DNA of 64,000 nt from Parasponia andersonii (GCA_002914805.1 JXTB01000032.1:789363-853362); one strand, 5' to 3'; positions 35,455 through 47,960 are shown, counted from the first letter of the stretch. The notes: generated by a model not told the origin, from the letters alone. Made by a program: numbers and translations.

Positions 35455-36370
35455 TGGTATGGTAATCTTTAAGTAAAAATAAGTATTTCAATATATCCTT
35501 ATGTTTGATACCATTTTAACATTCAATAAAGTAATCGTATCGGAGAATCAAATCCTCTTAAGAAACTGTATGGTATGAGATTATCTTTATGTAAAAATGA
35601 GTATTTTAATGCATCTTTATGTTTGATACCATTTTAACATTCAGTAAAGTAATCACCTCGGGAATCAAATCCTCTTAAACGAGAGTCATTTTAAAGTTAC
35701 TAAAACATGTAGATTTTAAATACTCTTAATCTCAAACTCACCCTAAAAAATGAAACAAATAAAATATGACATCCTGAGAATCATAATAAATTATTTTATT
35801 TTGTACTAAAAAATTTTATTATTTTATAAGCAATTTAATTTTATAATTATTTTTTAATTTTAATTTAATCACGTTCCTATACGCAACCAAACACAGTTAC
35901 ATCATAAGAATCAGAGACAAGATTACTGTATGCAACCAAACACAATTATTCTAGATATTAGACAATCATATTATCATTTTCAGCATTCTCATTAATTTGA
36001 AAACTGGGATTACTTTTACCAAACGGCCCCTAGATAAGATCATCTTAAAGTTATCAAAACATGTAGATTTTAGATGACCATCTATCTAAAACTCACCTTA
36101 AAAAATGAAACAAAAAAAAGTACAACATCTCAATAATCATTACAAATTATTTTATTTTACGCTAACAAATTTTATTATTTTATAAACAATTTAATTTTAT
36201 AATTACTTTTTAAGTTTAATTTAAGTATATTCCTATGCGCAACCAAACACAATTATCTAATACCACGAAATCATAAACAAAATTACTGAGTGCAACTGAA
36301 TATCAAACATTCATATTACCATCTTCCTGTTAATCTCAAATCTTGGATTACTTCTACCAAACTACCCATA
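35455..36370. mobile_element. Duplicated MITE cluster (GTTTGGTA termini)
   Basis: Two levels of duplication are visible. A unit of about 115 bp (TTGTTTGGTATGG...TGATACCATTTTAACATTCA) occurs at about 35455-35565 and 35566-35690. A unit of about 340 bp (AAAACATGTAGATTTTA...GGGATTACTTTTACCAAAC) occurs at about 35690-36020 and 36040-36365. The right terminus of each long unit, ATTAC(T)nACCAAAC, is inverted relative to the GTTTGGTA start, as in a TIR element. Non-coding. Confidence 0.6.
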
Positions 36371-38207
36371 AGTGCGTCCAATTCTCCAAACCCACCAAAA
36401 ATGAGAAAGTAGACCAAAAAAACAAAAAAAATCTTGCTCCAACAGGTATAACAGCCTATTTTGATGCCCTGCCAGAATTCAGGATAGTAAAATATATAAC
36501 CAATTACCAGCAGAACAAAGTTGGAGACCAAAAAAAAATAATAATAATAATAAAAAGATAAAATGAGAGATTTTGCGTTTATGATAGATTTGAATTTATC
36601 CACTAATCCGTAATCGAAAAAAGAAGAATCAAACGATAAAACGCTTTGACCAAATTAATGCTAACAACAAAGTATGAATTTTGCATTTGTTTTTCAGTAT
36701 TTATTCAGCTGTTAACTAATAAAATTGAGAACAAATTTAAACTCTTAAATGATACTTACCCATTAGAAATTCAAGAGCTTTATCCAATTAGTTCAGTTAA
36801 TAAAATATTCTCAGCATGAATCTCATTAAACATATATTAAGACCAAGTCAAACGTTACTTTTAGTTATTACTAAGAGCACAGAGGTTATTTCAGTTTCAA
36901 TTGAAAGAGAAACAATCAAAATTCCAGGACCTTATGACTGAGTTCCTTCTTCATTGACAATCTAATCATGAGACTCGCAAAAGTTGAACACATGAATAAG
37001 AAGAGGATGTGAATCATCACCTATTGTTATTTATTTTGTTATTCCTGAATCCTGATAAGTAAACATGGCATTCCACTAAAACGTTAACTAAATGAATTCA
37101 TCCAGCAATAGAACACGAACACCATAATATCATATCCTAACCCCAAAAGAATGAAGTGTAATAACTAATTATTAGAATTGGAGAATCAATCAAGTTTCCA
37201 TAACAGGTGGCACTGCGCCATAAGAAACAATGAAGATACATGAGACATATGGTCCTCATTCCTCACCATAAATGAAACAAAAGTTTTCACAAGACCTGAA
37301 ACTCTTGCCCTCAAAAGAAAACTAGACATGGGGGTTTTATCCCTATAATTCGAACAAAACCCACTCCAGCTTTCTGCTATTTCCGTACAGAAAAAGGTTA
37401 ATCCGGGACGTAGAGCGGTAAAATAGTAAGGAAGAGAGAATATCTGCAAGTCTAATACTCGTAATCATGATAGACAAAAAGAGATTCGTTCCATTAATAT
37501 TGTAAAGGGCGTATATCTAAAAAGATCAAATGTACCCACTTAACCATTACCTTAACCATTACCTTGATGAGTTCGAAGCTCATGCGTTTAATATGGATTC
37601 TTCAAAACAGTGCTTAATAATGACACGTCTATTTGTCTCGATAATTTAATTTGGCCTCATTGAATTATAATTATAATTATTGACCCATCTAAAAATACCA
37701 AAATCAGAATAATTTAACCAAAATTAGGGAAAAGGGGAAAAAGGACAGAACCCCACAAGCCATTTTAGCCTCTTTATTCTAGTGTGATTAAACTAAATCG
37801 AACCAAATATACTTTCAAAAGTAGGAATTCCACTTGAAAAGGAAAGTGGTATTTGAGCCTAGAATAGAATACATTCAACCGTTAGTCGATTTTTCTTCAA
37901 CTGGTAAAAACTAAAAATATATATATAAATTAAAAATAAAAACAACCAAATATTATGATTTTGGGGGATAGAATGAATGATTGATTTGTTTGACTAAGCA
38001 AGGAAATGGAAAGTGAGAAGAAATACAAAAGTTTCTCCCGATATTTCATAGTAACCAAATCCATCCAAACGACCCATCATTTCGAAAATTACACAAAATC
38101 ATTACTGTCATCCTTAAAAATTTAAGAGAGAAACAAACAAAGGAAAATGAAGAACGAAAATTAATTTGACATAAAGGAAAGAGCACTAAAGCTAAAAGAA
38201 GCTACAG
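36371..38207. other. Intergenic region between the repeat cluster and the kinase gene
   Basis: No gene is supported; short ORFs here have no recognisable content. The last 100-300 bp before 38208 should be the 3' UTR of the kinase gene. A tandem ACCATTACCTTA repeat lies near 37542-37565. Confidence 0.5.
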
Positions 38208-39338
38208 CTACGAAGGGAGTGGGCGTGGAGGAGGAGGAAGAAATTGATGGACATTGTTATGCACCTGGTTGGCCCCGGTCATGTTCTGGGTTATGAACGG
38301 ATGACGCAGCAGCCTCGAGGCGGTCCACCGCCGCGACGGCTCCCTCTGCAGGCAGCAGGCGATGAAATCCCTGAACTCCCTCGACGCGGTGGCCGGCGCC
38401 TCCGGCGGCTGCGACATGCAGATGGCCCACATTAGGCTCGCCCAATCGCCCTGCCGCCCGACCGCGAAGGGGAACCTCCCGAGATAGAACTCGAGGATGC
38501 TCACGCCGAGGCTCCAAATGTCCCCGGCGTAGCCATCGTACTGGCCGTGGTTGAGATCGGTGTTGATCCTCTCGGGACTCATGTAAGCAATGGTCCCGAC
38601 CGACGAATTGCAAGGGTCCATGGTCTGCTCCAGGATCCGGCTCACCCCGAAATCGGCGATCTTGACCTGCTTCCGGACGTTGATGAGGAGATTCGAGGGC
38701 TTGATGTCCCGATGGACGATCCGACGGCCGTGGAGGTAAGCGAGCCCGCGGAGGGTCTGGCGGGCGAGGTCGGCGAGGTCCTGCTCCAGGGGGATCTTCT
38801 GGCCCTCGAGCGAGCCGCAGTCCATGAACTCGAGGAGGACCTGGATTTCGCCGTTGTGGTCGAACATGTCGTGGCACTTGACCACGTTAGGGTTATCGAC
38901 GTCGCGGAGGATCTCGATCTCGCGGCAGATCTGGCGCCGGACCGACTCCTCGTGGTTGCCGTAGATCACCTTGAGGGCGTAGATCTTGCCGGTGGGTCGG
39001 TGGATCACCTTGTAGACCGTCCCGCCGGTGCCGCTCCCAACCCGGCTCACCCGCTCGAGCTCCGAGAAGTGGATGAGCTGCGTGCCGCTGCTGCTGACGC
39101 TGCCGCAGCTGTTGCTCCCATGGTGGTTCTGGTTCTGGAAGGGACCACCACCGCAGGACGACGAGGACGAAGGAGCGGAGGTCGGAGGAAGAGGAAGAGG
39201 CACCGCCAGAGACGGGTCCCGCTGGGGGAGAGGTAGGGTTAGGTCAGGACGGCGTCGCGGCTTCCTGGATGGGGTCGAACCAGACGAAGGAGACGACGAG
39301 GAAGAAGACGAAGGCGGCGGTGGTTGAACCGGTCTCAT
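38208..39338 (-). CDS. MKK5: MAP kinase kinase, MKK4/MKK5 group
   Basis: A dual-specificity kinase that activates MAP kinases in stress, immunity and developmental signalling. It is a single 376-codon open frame without introns, as in Arabidopsis MKK4 and MKK5. The N-terminus is Pro/Ser-rich, with a docking site of the basic-then-L-x-L kind ([14 protein letters not shown], about 25-38). The kinase domain shows a Gly-rich loop (GSGTGG, 101-106), catalytic Lys123, HRDIKPSN (209-216, Asp211) and DFG (229-231). The plant MAPKK activation site S/T-x5-S/T is Thr239 to Ser245 (TMDPCNS), followed by [11 protein letters not shown]. The C-terminus is a short Pro-rich tail. The whole length fits the family. 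The coding sequence is GC-rich against AT-rich surroundings. The first in-frame ATG lies just after a CT/GA-rich leader. The MKK4 versus MKK5 assignment is not resolved; the symbol is the nearest match. Confidence 0.95.
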   Translation of the reverse strand: MRPVQPPPPSSSSSSSPSSGSTPSRKPRRRPDLTLPLPQRDPSLAVPLPLPPTSAPSSSSSCGGGPFQNQNHHGSNSCGSVSSSGTQLIHFSELERVSRVGSGTGGTVYKVIHRPTGKIYALKVIYGNHEESVRRQICREIEILRDVDNPNVVKCHDMFDHNGEIQVLLEFMDCGSLEGQKIPLEQDLADLARQTLRGLAYLHGRRIVHRDIKPSNLLINVRKQVKIADFGVSRILEQTMDPCNSSVGTIAYMSPERINTDLNHGQYDGYAGDIWSLGVSILEFYLGRFPFAVGRQGDWASLMWAICMSQPPEAPATASREFRDFIACCLQREPSRRWTASRLLRHPFITQNMTGANQVHNNVHQFLPPPPRPLPS

Positions 39339-39449
39339 AACTCACCTCTCTAAAGTTTTTTCAACTTGGTGTTGAATTATTGAATCGGCTTGCTTCTTTC
39401 TTTCTCTCTTTCTTTTTTCCTTTCCTTTCTCTGCGTCGAAACACTCTCG

Positions 39450-39484
39450 CTCTCTCTCTCTCTCTCTCTCTTTTCTCTCTCTAA
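39450..39484. repeat. (CT)n tract in the kinase-gene leader
   Basis: About 25 bp of CT repeats, read as GA on the transcribed sense strand, about 115 bp upstream of the kinase ATG. Confidence 0.85.
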
Positions 39485-39887
39485 TGGTCGAATAGCTATT
39501 TTTTTTCTCTCCCTTTTTTCCCTTCAAAGAAAAAACAAAACAACCATAAACATTTATTTATTGTTGTTGATATTTATTTATTTCTAATATTTTTGAAATC
39601 GATAACAAATTGGGTTTGGGTTTGGGTTTGGGGCGCGTTGATTTTGATTTTTCTGATCAATCAAAGCAAAATCCAAGCCATGACTTGGGAACGAGGAAAA
39701 GGGAGGAGAATAATAAAAGGGAGGAATTTTTCTACGGGGAGAGAGAAAGTTCCAGGAAGGAGAAGAAAAGGGTGGAAAAAATAGAAGCCGAAGAAAATTG
39801 GTCAAAGCTAAGCCGAAGTAGAGAGGAGAAGTAACAAAGAGAGAACTTGGGGGTGATTGTATTGGTAATATTAAGATGGCGGAGGGA

Positions 39888-39892
<5 letters not shown>

Positions 39893-39921
<29 letters not shown>
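39893..39921. repeat. (GA)n microsatellite upstream of the kinase gene
   Basis: An uninterrupted GA run of about 28 bp, about 560 bp upstream of the ATG; such tracts are common in plant core promoters. Confidence 0.85.
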
Positions 39922-39923
<2 letters not shown>

Positions 39924-40147
39924 TGTGGGAGGGGTTGCAAATGAAAGAGAGGAATCGGGGGATTTTGATAACAAAGGGATGCGATAGAGATTAGTGGACA
40001 GCGATGAATGTGATTGGACATGCTTAGCGTGGGGTCCAGCGACTGAGGGGCGTGACCCGTAGATTTTGGGTATTGGGTGTAGTTTTGGTTAAGGGTTCGG
40101 AACCCAAAATCCACTGAACCCAAACCGAACTCAACCAGTCAACTCAT

Positions 40148-40205
40148 GGTTGGTTGGTTGGTTGGTTGGACTGGGTTGGGTTGGGTTGAGTTGGGTTGGG
40201 TTGGC
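40148..40205 (+). repeat. GGTTG/GGGTT repeats, G-quadruplex-prone
   Basis: About five GGTT units are followed by GGGTT-like units (CTGGGTTGGGTTGGGTTG, then more). The G-rich strand is the plus strand, the template strand of the kinase gene. A second G-rich run, TTTGGGTTTGGGTTTGGGG, lies at 39613-39632. Confidence 0.8.
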
Positions 40206-40978
40206 CCTTTGGTCTCTTGGCTCTTGGCCAATGCTGATGGCCAGAACACTTCTGCTTTGCTGCCTTCTTCGCCTACCATTCTTTCTAATGAATGTCAGAA
40301 CAACTGAGTTCTACGGTTTTCATGGGTGTGTAATGTTTGGACAATTTACGCGATTATTATATAAATTTGGATACGATATTAACTCAATAGGAAAAAAAAA
40401 AAAAAAGAAAGAGATATATTTGGATTTTTTTTCCTATACCAAGAAAAAGCAGAATCCAATTGGATTTGTTTTGTTTTATATGTCAATTGGAGCATTTAGG
40501 ATAATGACCGATTTTTTCGTATAAATTTAGTTTCTCGATATTTTTTTGTTTTTAAATTTCAAAATATATTAGTTAATATATTTAGTATACTAAATAAAAG
40601 GATTAAATTTGGGATAATTATTTTGATGAAATGCTTAATATATTCTATTGTTTTTTTATAAATAACAAAAATATCTTTTTGGATTTATAAATTATTACAA
40701 AGTTCACTTTTTTTTTTATTTTATTGAGTCAAATTGATATACAAAGTACAACATTAAACAACATAAACGAAAAATGGTTTTAGATATTAGAAAGCAAGAG
40801 GTAAGTTTTGCTCCCAAACGACGACAAAAGAATAGCCATTAAACGAGATTTTAAACTGTATATAATTTACGTATACGTGTGAATGTATATATATTTGAGA
40901 GATGAAGAGAATGTATATATATCTGAGAGATGAAGAAAGTATCGGAAGTATCGGAGTCTCTCAACGAAGAAACTGTTA
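40206..40978. other. Intergenic, nothing recognised
   Basis: AT-rich non-coding DNA. A short duplication, GAATGTATATATAT(T/C)TGAGAGATGAAGA, occurs near 40880-40935. Confidence 0.5.
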
Positions 40979-43275
40979 GGGTTAATGGCATATTTGGTCC
41001 TTAACTATCTTCGTTGAAGTAATTAAAAAAAAAAATTAGTTCCTGAAGTTATAATATGTAATTAAATCCCGAATAATCATTTCAGTGGCAATTTTGATCC
41101 AATTGACAACTTTGAATACTGACAGAACTGATCACGTTAGACGCATGTGACACTAGTTAGTGTCCAATGAAGTTAATTTATAATAATTTATTTATGTACT
41201 TATTAGTTCTAGCAAACACTATAAACGTCTCACAAAATGGAACATTATTTGAGGAAAGAACTTTCTAATTTTTGATGGATGACATAAGAAAGCCAAGATT
41301 TTTTTTTTTTCAATAAGTAAAAACACCAATCAAACTCGGAAGGAAAAAGGTTAAAAAACGAGAAAAAAAAAGGGCTTATATGGCATTGTCTTTTATTTTC
41401 TGTTCTTAATAAAAACTATTATTTTTATTTAAAAAAAAATAGTAGGTGTTTTGTAAATATTTTCTAAAAACAGTTTTTAGGGGAAAAAAGGTTATATTTG
41501 TATTGTAGAAAAATATTTTGAGAGAGAAAGTTAAGAGAAAATGAAGAGAGATTAATTCAGGTCAAAGAATAAAGAAAGAAAAAATCTGAAAAAAGGGTAA
41601 TGAAATATAGTAAAGAATGATAAAGTAATAAAAGAGTGAAAAAATACAAAATTAGGAGAGAAAATGAATAAAGAGAAACAAATAATACTTCCAGAGAGAA
41701 GATAAGAATGATAAGAAGCTAAGGAGTTAGAATAAAAACTGAAAAAGTTATAAGAAAACAAATAACAATAAAGAATGATAAGAGAGAATTTGATTAAAAA
41801 AATAAGAGAGGAAAGGTAACGAGAGTAAATAAAAAGAGAGAAAATACTAGGAAAGATGAAGGGTAAAAAATATTTAGAGAGAATTAAGAGAAAGAAAGTA
41901 ATGATTGAGAAAATAATAAATTATAGAACGATAAGAAAGAAAATTATAAAAGAGAAAATGAGTATAATGAAAGTTATGTAAGAGCATGATTTTTTTTCAA
42001 AGAAAACATTTTGAAATCCACATTTTTTTCTTCTTTAAATTTTATAGTTCTTTTAACTTTGTTTTTAAAAACTGCTTTCGTAAAATAATATGAGACAATA
42101 TTACTTATTTTTTGCTTTTAAAAACAAAAATATGCTTTTCAGTTACGATGCCAAACGCTACCTAAATTGCAAAAGAAAACATAAACAAATAGTAAAAAGA
42201 ATCTAAAGCTCATTTGGACTCTCGTTATTGAATGTTGTTTTTTTCTTCTTTGATATCTCACTTTGAAAAAAAAAATAATAATATGTACATATTTTTTAGG
42301 AAAAGCAACTTAAACCACGCAAATATCTCAAACTCATGATTGGAGCTTCATCCAAATCTGCACTAATGGTGCAACATTAGCTTCGACGGAATAGAAGAAG
42401 AAAGAGCATCATAGGTGCAAAGGAGGGTAGTCAAAGATGTTCAATAGAGGAGGCGATATATGCAATTTGAGAGAAAAACTCTGCATCTATTATGCTCTTT
42501 CTTCTTCTATTCTGTCGAAGTTAATGTTGTCCACGTTAGTGCAAATCTGGATGAAACTCTAATCATGAGTTTGAATTATTTACGTGGTTTAAGTTGCTTT
42601 TCTTAAGAAATATATAGATATTATTATATTTTTTTTTCAAAGTGAGATATCAAAGAAGAAAGAAACAACATTCAATAACGAGAGTTCAAATGGAATTTAG
42701 ATTCTTTTTACTATTTGTTTATGTTTTCTTTTGCAATTTAGTATCGATTGACATCGTAATTGAAAAGCATATTTTTATTTTTAGAACAAAAAATAAGTAA
42801 TATTGTCTCATGTTATTTTACGAAAGTAGTTTTTAAAAACAAAATTAAAGGAACTATAAAATTTAAAGAAGAACAAAACGTGGAATTCAAAAAAAGAGAA
42901 AAATAGCACAGGATTTCAAGGTCGCTTTCTACTTCTTGATTCATTCTTTTTCCTGATAGTTGTTCTTTTATCACGAGTGTGGAGCTTTTGCTTTTGATTT
43001 CTTGGTGTTCTTTTTTCATCGATTGGAGATTTATTATTATTTTGAAAAAAAAAAAAACTTACACGTATAATAGTTTTTTGAAAAATGTCTTCATTATACA
43101 CTATTCAGTGTCAAATCTGTCTAACGTGATCAATTTTGTCAATAATCAAACAGAAGTTGTCAATTAGACCAAAATAGCCATTAAACTAACAGTTTGAGGG
43201 ATTTTATTGCCAAAACCTTAGAGACCAATTATCTCAACCAAGATAGTTCATGGGTCAAATGTGTCATTATAACCC
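40979..43275. mobile_element. 2.3-kb foldback element with long inverted arms
   Basis: The termini are inverted: left GGGTTAATGGCATATTTGG, and right read from the other strand GGGTTATAATGACACATTTG. The outer repeats run for about 200 bp and share TTGACAACTT and TTGATCACGTTAGAC-type blocks. Inside, 41985-42415 and 42480-42900 form near-continuous inverted arms of about 420 bp around a loop of about 60 bp. One arm has TAGAAGAAGAAAGAGCATCA, answered by TATGCTCTTTCTTCTTCTA. The left side has about 640 extra bases, including a purine-rich stretch at 41515-41990. It has no transposase. No target duplication was seen. It could be a non-autonomous MULE-like foldback. Confidence 0.75.
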
Positions 43276-45739
43276 AAAATAATGAGGGATCACTCTTGCA
43301 AAGCTTCTTCGTTTATTTGTTCTAGAAATTAGAAACATAAATGCATTTTGGGGTTCTTCCATTCGGAGAATAACAAAAAAATCCAATAGGTTTTAATAAA
43401 ATTCTCAATATCTCCTTTTGGTTTTTATAAATAACAAATACAGCTCCTCACGTTAACAAATCATACAAATTTCAACCTATGTCTAATTTGGTCAAACTAA
43501 GAAAGATTTTCTTTTAAATGACTAAGATACCCTTATCCAAACAAAATTAGTTAACTGAAAAATGAAAAATTTTCTTTAAACAAAATTGAATTAGAATTTA
43601 TTCACTAAATCTTCTTATTTTTACTATTTTTTTTCCACCCATCATTATTTGCTGTTTTTGGTTGTATTTTTCTGGTTGCAAGTTTAAAGTAAAGATAATT
43701 CTATCTTTTTGTATGCCAGTTTAAACCAAATTAGACGAAAGAGTGAAAATTATACTGATTTGCAAGAATATGTTTGTTATTTATGAAAACTAAAGAGACA
43801 AATTGAGCATTTCAACAAAATTCAAGAGATATTTTTATTCTTATCACCTTTCTCAATTATTTTTCAAAATAAGACTTAATTAGAGGAGATGTGACTCTTT
43901 AATACCAACGGAAAAAAAAAAAATGGAGCAAGGATTTGGATAGAGGATTTCGTTCCGTAAATAAGAGTTGAAAGATCCTTCATAAACACTAAAAACAAAA
44001 ACTTTAATTACATACACATAAGCATAAAAAACTGATTACATATATATGATAATGTATTGCTCATTTAAGTCACCAAACATGATTGAAGTTATTGGTTTTT
44101 TTTTTTCCAAAAAAAAGGTCTATATTTGTTTGATTCAGTTTTCAGCATTTGTAAAATATATTTTGACATTTTTACTGATAAATTTAACTTATGTTGACTA
44201 TGAAATTAGGGGAAAAACATCCAAAATCGAATATCAAGATTGTAATTTTCCAAAATATACAGTTTTTTTTTTTTTTTTAAAGGAGAAGATCTAAAGTTAA
44301 TTGTGTAATTTTCCCTTTTTATTTGGATGGTAAACTACTGGCTTATACTTTACAATTCTAATTTTTACTATATTGCTCTTAACTTGTCTATAGATTATCT
44401 AATAAAGCTTAACAAATGTTTTTTTTTATTTTTTTATTTTTTCAGTTGAGTGTTTGAGTCCGATCATTTATGTACTTATGAGTTATGATCGCTACTATGG
44501 TGGCATAAAAGTATTTATAGACTCCCTTAGAAAAAATAGCTAAATAATGAAAATGAGAACTCACTAGCTTACTATTAGATAAAAAATAATCAGTGGTCGC
44601 CCTGGCCGGATAAACTTAAATGAGAAGAAACTAAACGTTATTGTCAAAATAGTGGTGGGAAGTTAGAACTATAAAATCTTTGGGGTCTTCTTTTATGCTT
44701 TTAGCAATTTTTGTTTTACTTTTATAGTCATAGCAGTTTTTGTAATTTTCTTTCAAAAATAAACTTGTATTTAACTCAACCATGACTAGTTTATATTAGT
44801 CTTTTAACTTACTGGGTTAGGTTCTGTAAACAAAACTACTAAAGTTAAAAGACAATACCTAGAAATTGCTATGGAGCTTAATTTCTCGAAAATATTCTTA
44901 TGATATTGGTAGGACTAATTTAGGCCAAAATGATTTTTTTGTGTTTTTTTTTTTTTTTTCTAAAAATGACATTTTTAGGGGTATCAATAAGTTTTAACCA
45001 CAGGTCCAAAGCTTAATGACTATGAAAAAATTATTATCTATGACTTCTTCATAACGAAGGACTTCTTGACTATAGGTCAAAATATCCTTTAAAATTATCA
45101 TTTTTGAAAAAATATATGAAAAAATTATTTCGGCCGAAGTTAGTTCTTTTCTCGTATTCTTATTCTCAAATGCCTATTTTTTGAGATAAGGACATGGATA
45201 AGACTATTTTTACTATATTTTGACATTTTTAGGATTATTATGGTATAATGGATAATTTTATGACCAAAATTTAAACTTTTTAGGACATGGTGTAAAGAGA
45301 ATTAAATGCATTCCAAAGTTGTCCTTGCTAAAAATTAAAAGGTTGGTGAGAGTATCAAATGTATTTTTCTCTTATATTTTTCTTCTATTTTTCTTTTCCT
45401 TTCTTCTTTCTCGCCACTTATCTTTCTATCTCTTTTTTATAGTTGCTGTGTTCCATGTCTCTCCCTGTTGTTGTTGTATTTCACGTATTATTTTTCAAAG
45501 ACAAAACTGGTCAAGATTCGCTTATTTATTAAAAAAAAAAAATTGAACTGGATATTTTTTCGAGAGTTCTGATATTTGAAGGTGAGAAATTATGTATATA
45601 ATTTATTTCATAAATGTTTATTCGTAATTGATATTGAGTGAGCAATATTTAAAAGAGCTTTATAATACTGATTTGGACATTAATTTTCTGAAATATTCAT
45701 ATTTTTTTAACTATATACTTTCATAATGGTCTTCTGCAC
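43276..45739. other. Intergenic, no gene seen
   Basis: AT-rich. Parts near 43380-43560 and 43730-43860 are loosely inverted to each other (around AAAGAGACAAATTGAGCATTT and AAATGCTCAATATCTCC-like stretches), perhaps a worn element. Poly-T runs near 44100, 44260 and 44950. Confidence 0.4.
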
Positions 45740-46430
45740 GTAACATGTCAAGTAGTTCTTGATCCCAAGTCAAGTAATCTTTGACACATAGTCAAGTAGT
45801 TCATAACCTCAAGGCAAAAACTACTTAACTTGAAGTCAAGTGCTACTTAACCTACGTCAAGAACTACTTGACCCTAAGTCATATACTGGTCAAGTGGTAC
45901 TTGATCAGAAACAATAGGTAATAAAGTTACAAATGTAGACTTAGATGGGTGACTTTTTAGTCCTTCTTTGACAATGGAGATTTAGATAACGACTTTCTTG
46001 TTTATCCTACCCATATCGTAGTTAAAGATTTTGTGGACTTTTTTTTACCTTAGTCCGACTTAGTTTTTACTATTATGGAACTTTCTGTATTCCTTTAGAT
46101 GAGAGGAATCAATCGAAGAGATTAAATGCAGACTTTAGTGAATAATTTTTGAATTTAAGGGCGATTTTCAGTGGTTTTTGTAGCCGTATATAAGGAACTC
46201 TGCATATTTAATGACAAATAAAATGTAGTCCCGAGTGAAAATTGAAAAAAGAAGCATTAAGTTAAATCAACAAAATGAACTGATCAAGTAAACAACAAGT
46301 CAAGTTAAAGCATGACCCATAGTCAGATAAATAGTTCATGATCTTATGTAATTAAAAATTTGCAGTCAAGAAGTACTCGACCTTAAATCAAGTGGATCTT
46401 GACCTTTTACTAAGATCAAGTGGATAGAAA
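45740..46430. repeat. Cluster of CAAGTAGT / ACTACTTG motifs
   Basis: The motif and its inverse recur many times: TCAAGTAGTTCTTGA (45748), CAAGTAATCTTTGA, TCAAGTAGTTCATAA, ACTACTTAACTTGAAGTCAAG, CAAGAACTACTTGACC, and further members at 46280-46430 (TCAAGTGGATCTTGACC). Many form small hairpins. No coding content. Confidence 0.6.
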
Positions 46431-46534
46431 TGTATTTTACAAGAAAATATGTAGGGTGAATTATGTCAAATCCGAGGTGGGGTCTTGTTGGTTGTCATAT
46501 TACATGTTAGAGTATGAATAGAGATATTTAATAC

Positions 46535-47960
46535 TTTACTAAGTGTTTGGTTTATTAAAATGAGTTTTGGAATGGAAAGGCTATTCTAAATAAAAGCTCA
46601 TTCCATTGTTTGGTTTTACATTGAGCGAATGAATTCTTATTCTATAGTAATCTTAATTCCATCAAATAATAGAATTGTAATTTCACTAAAAAAAAATCTA
46701 TAAAATTATGATTCCAGTTATATCTGTACCCCATACCTATATAAAAACACCCTTTTAATTTTCAAAAATACGAAAAAGTTCTAAGTATGTTATAACTAAT
46801 AAAAGACAATGCAAAACATTTATCTAGCCGCCCCTTCTTCCTTCAAGGGCTCTGAATAGATTTTATCCATATCATCCACATATATGCTTTAGATTCAAGC
46901 AAAAATTCGATCATGACTTGTTTTAAATTTGCTACAAATAATTTTATCTTTATTTAAAATAAATCATTAATAACTTTCTTCTAAATAAATGCAATAATAC
47001 TTGGAAATATTGTTTTATTAGTGGCTTTAATTCGTAAAATCTTATCTTAAATAATAGTTTTGTAGAATTTTTTCCTCGTTTTTTGTTGTCTCTTAGATAA
47101 TTCTTTCATTATTTTTCTCACGTAGTATATAACTTATGATTCTCATTTTGAACCTCTTAATAGTGTAAATAAATTCATTTTGAAATAAAATAAGTAGAAA
47201 AAAGCTACAAAGCTTCGACATGGAAGTAAACATCTATGATAAGAAAGAAACAAATTATTAATGACTTTATTCTAAACAAATATAATAATACCTAAAAATG
47301 TTGTTTTTATTAATGGCTTTATTTCGTGAAAATTCATCTTAAATAATAGTTTTACAGAATTTTTTCTCGTTTTTTGTTGTCTCTTAGATAATTATTTCAT
47401 TATTTTTTCTCATGTGATATATAACTTAGGATTCTAATTCTAAACCTCTTAATAGTGCAAATAACTTCATTTTGAAATAAAATAAGCATAAGAAAACTAC
47501 AAAGCTTGAATATGGAACATGATGGAAGTAAACATCTGTGATAAGAAAGAGACCAAAAAATTGAGAGGAAAGAAAAAAACAAAAAATTGTACGAGACATG
47601 GAGGAGAGATAAATGTGAGATAGAGTAGATATAAAAGAGAGGATGCTACGACATCAAAATAAGGCATTAAAACTACTAGAATTAGAATAGGGTATATACT
47701 ATACATTAAGATTGAAGATTGTCCTATTTAATCATTTTACCAATTTAAGGGGTGCTTTTATACTGATAAAGGGTGCAAATATAACTCCATCAATCTTATT
47801 AAAATCTCAATTTCTATTTTTGCCCAATTAAGATATCTTAAAATAAGGGCATCTTATTCCACTAAGTTAACCAAACAATTGAATATCATTCTTATTCCCA
47901 TTCTAATTCTATTTAATTACGATTCATGTTATTATTTGAACAACCCAAACAATAATATAT
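46535..47960. mobile_element. Possible MITE-type element with internal duplication
   Basis: The left side has AAGTGTTTGGTTTATTAAAATG and the right side CCAAACAATTGAATATCATT and AACCCAAACAATAATAT, inverted Tourist- or hAT-like ends, but exact termini are unclear. The interior holds a tandem duplication (46957-47553). Confidence 0.35.
46957..47553 (+). repeat. Tandem duplication, about 300-bp units
   Basis: 46957-47253 and 47255-47553 align throughout: CTTAAATAATAGTTTT, CTCGTTTTTTGTTGTCTCTT, AACCTCTTAATAGTG, GGAAGTAAACATCT. They are perhaps 85-90 percent identical by eye. No coding content. Confidence 0.75.

Noticed and set aside
38257-39236. 206- and 229-codon ORFs overlapping the MAP kinase kinase gene
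   Set aside because: Shadows of a GC-rich coding region; they are composed of Arg/Pro/Gly or Asp/Val-rich translation without motifs.
39613-40205. Interstitial telomere sequence
   Set aside because: Units are TTTGGG and GGGTTG, not TTTAGGG; called G-rich simple repeat instead.
41552-41761. 69-codon minus-strand ORF rich in Phe and Ser
   Set aside because: A by-product of the purine-rich strand in the foldback element; no coding signal.
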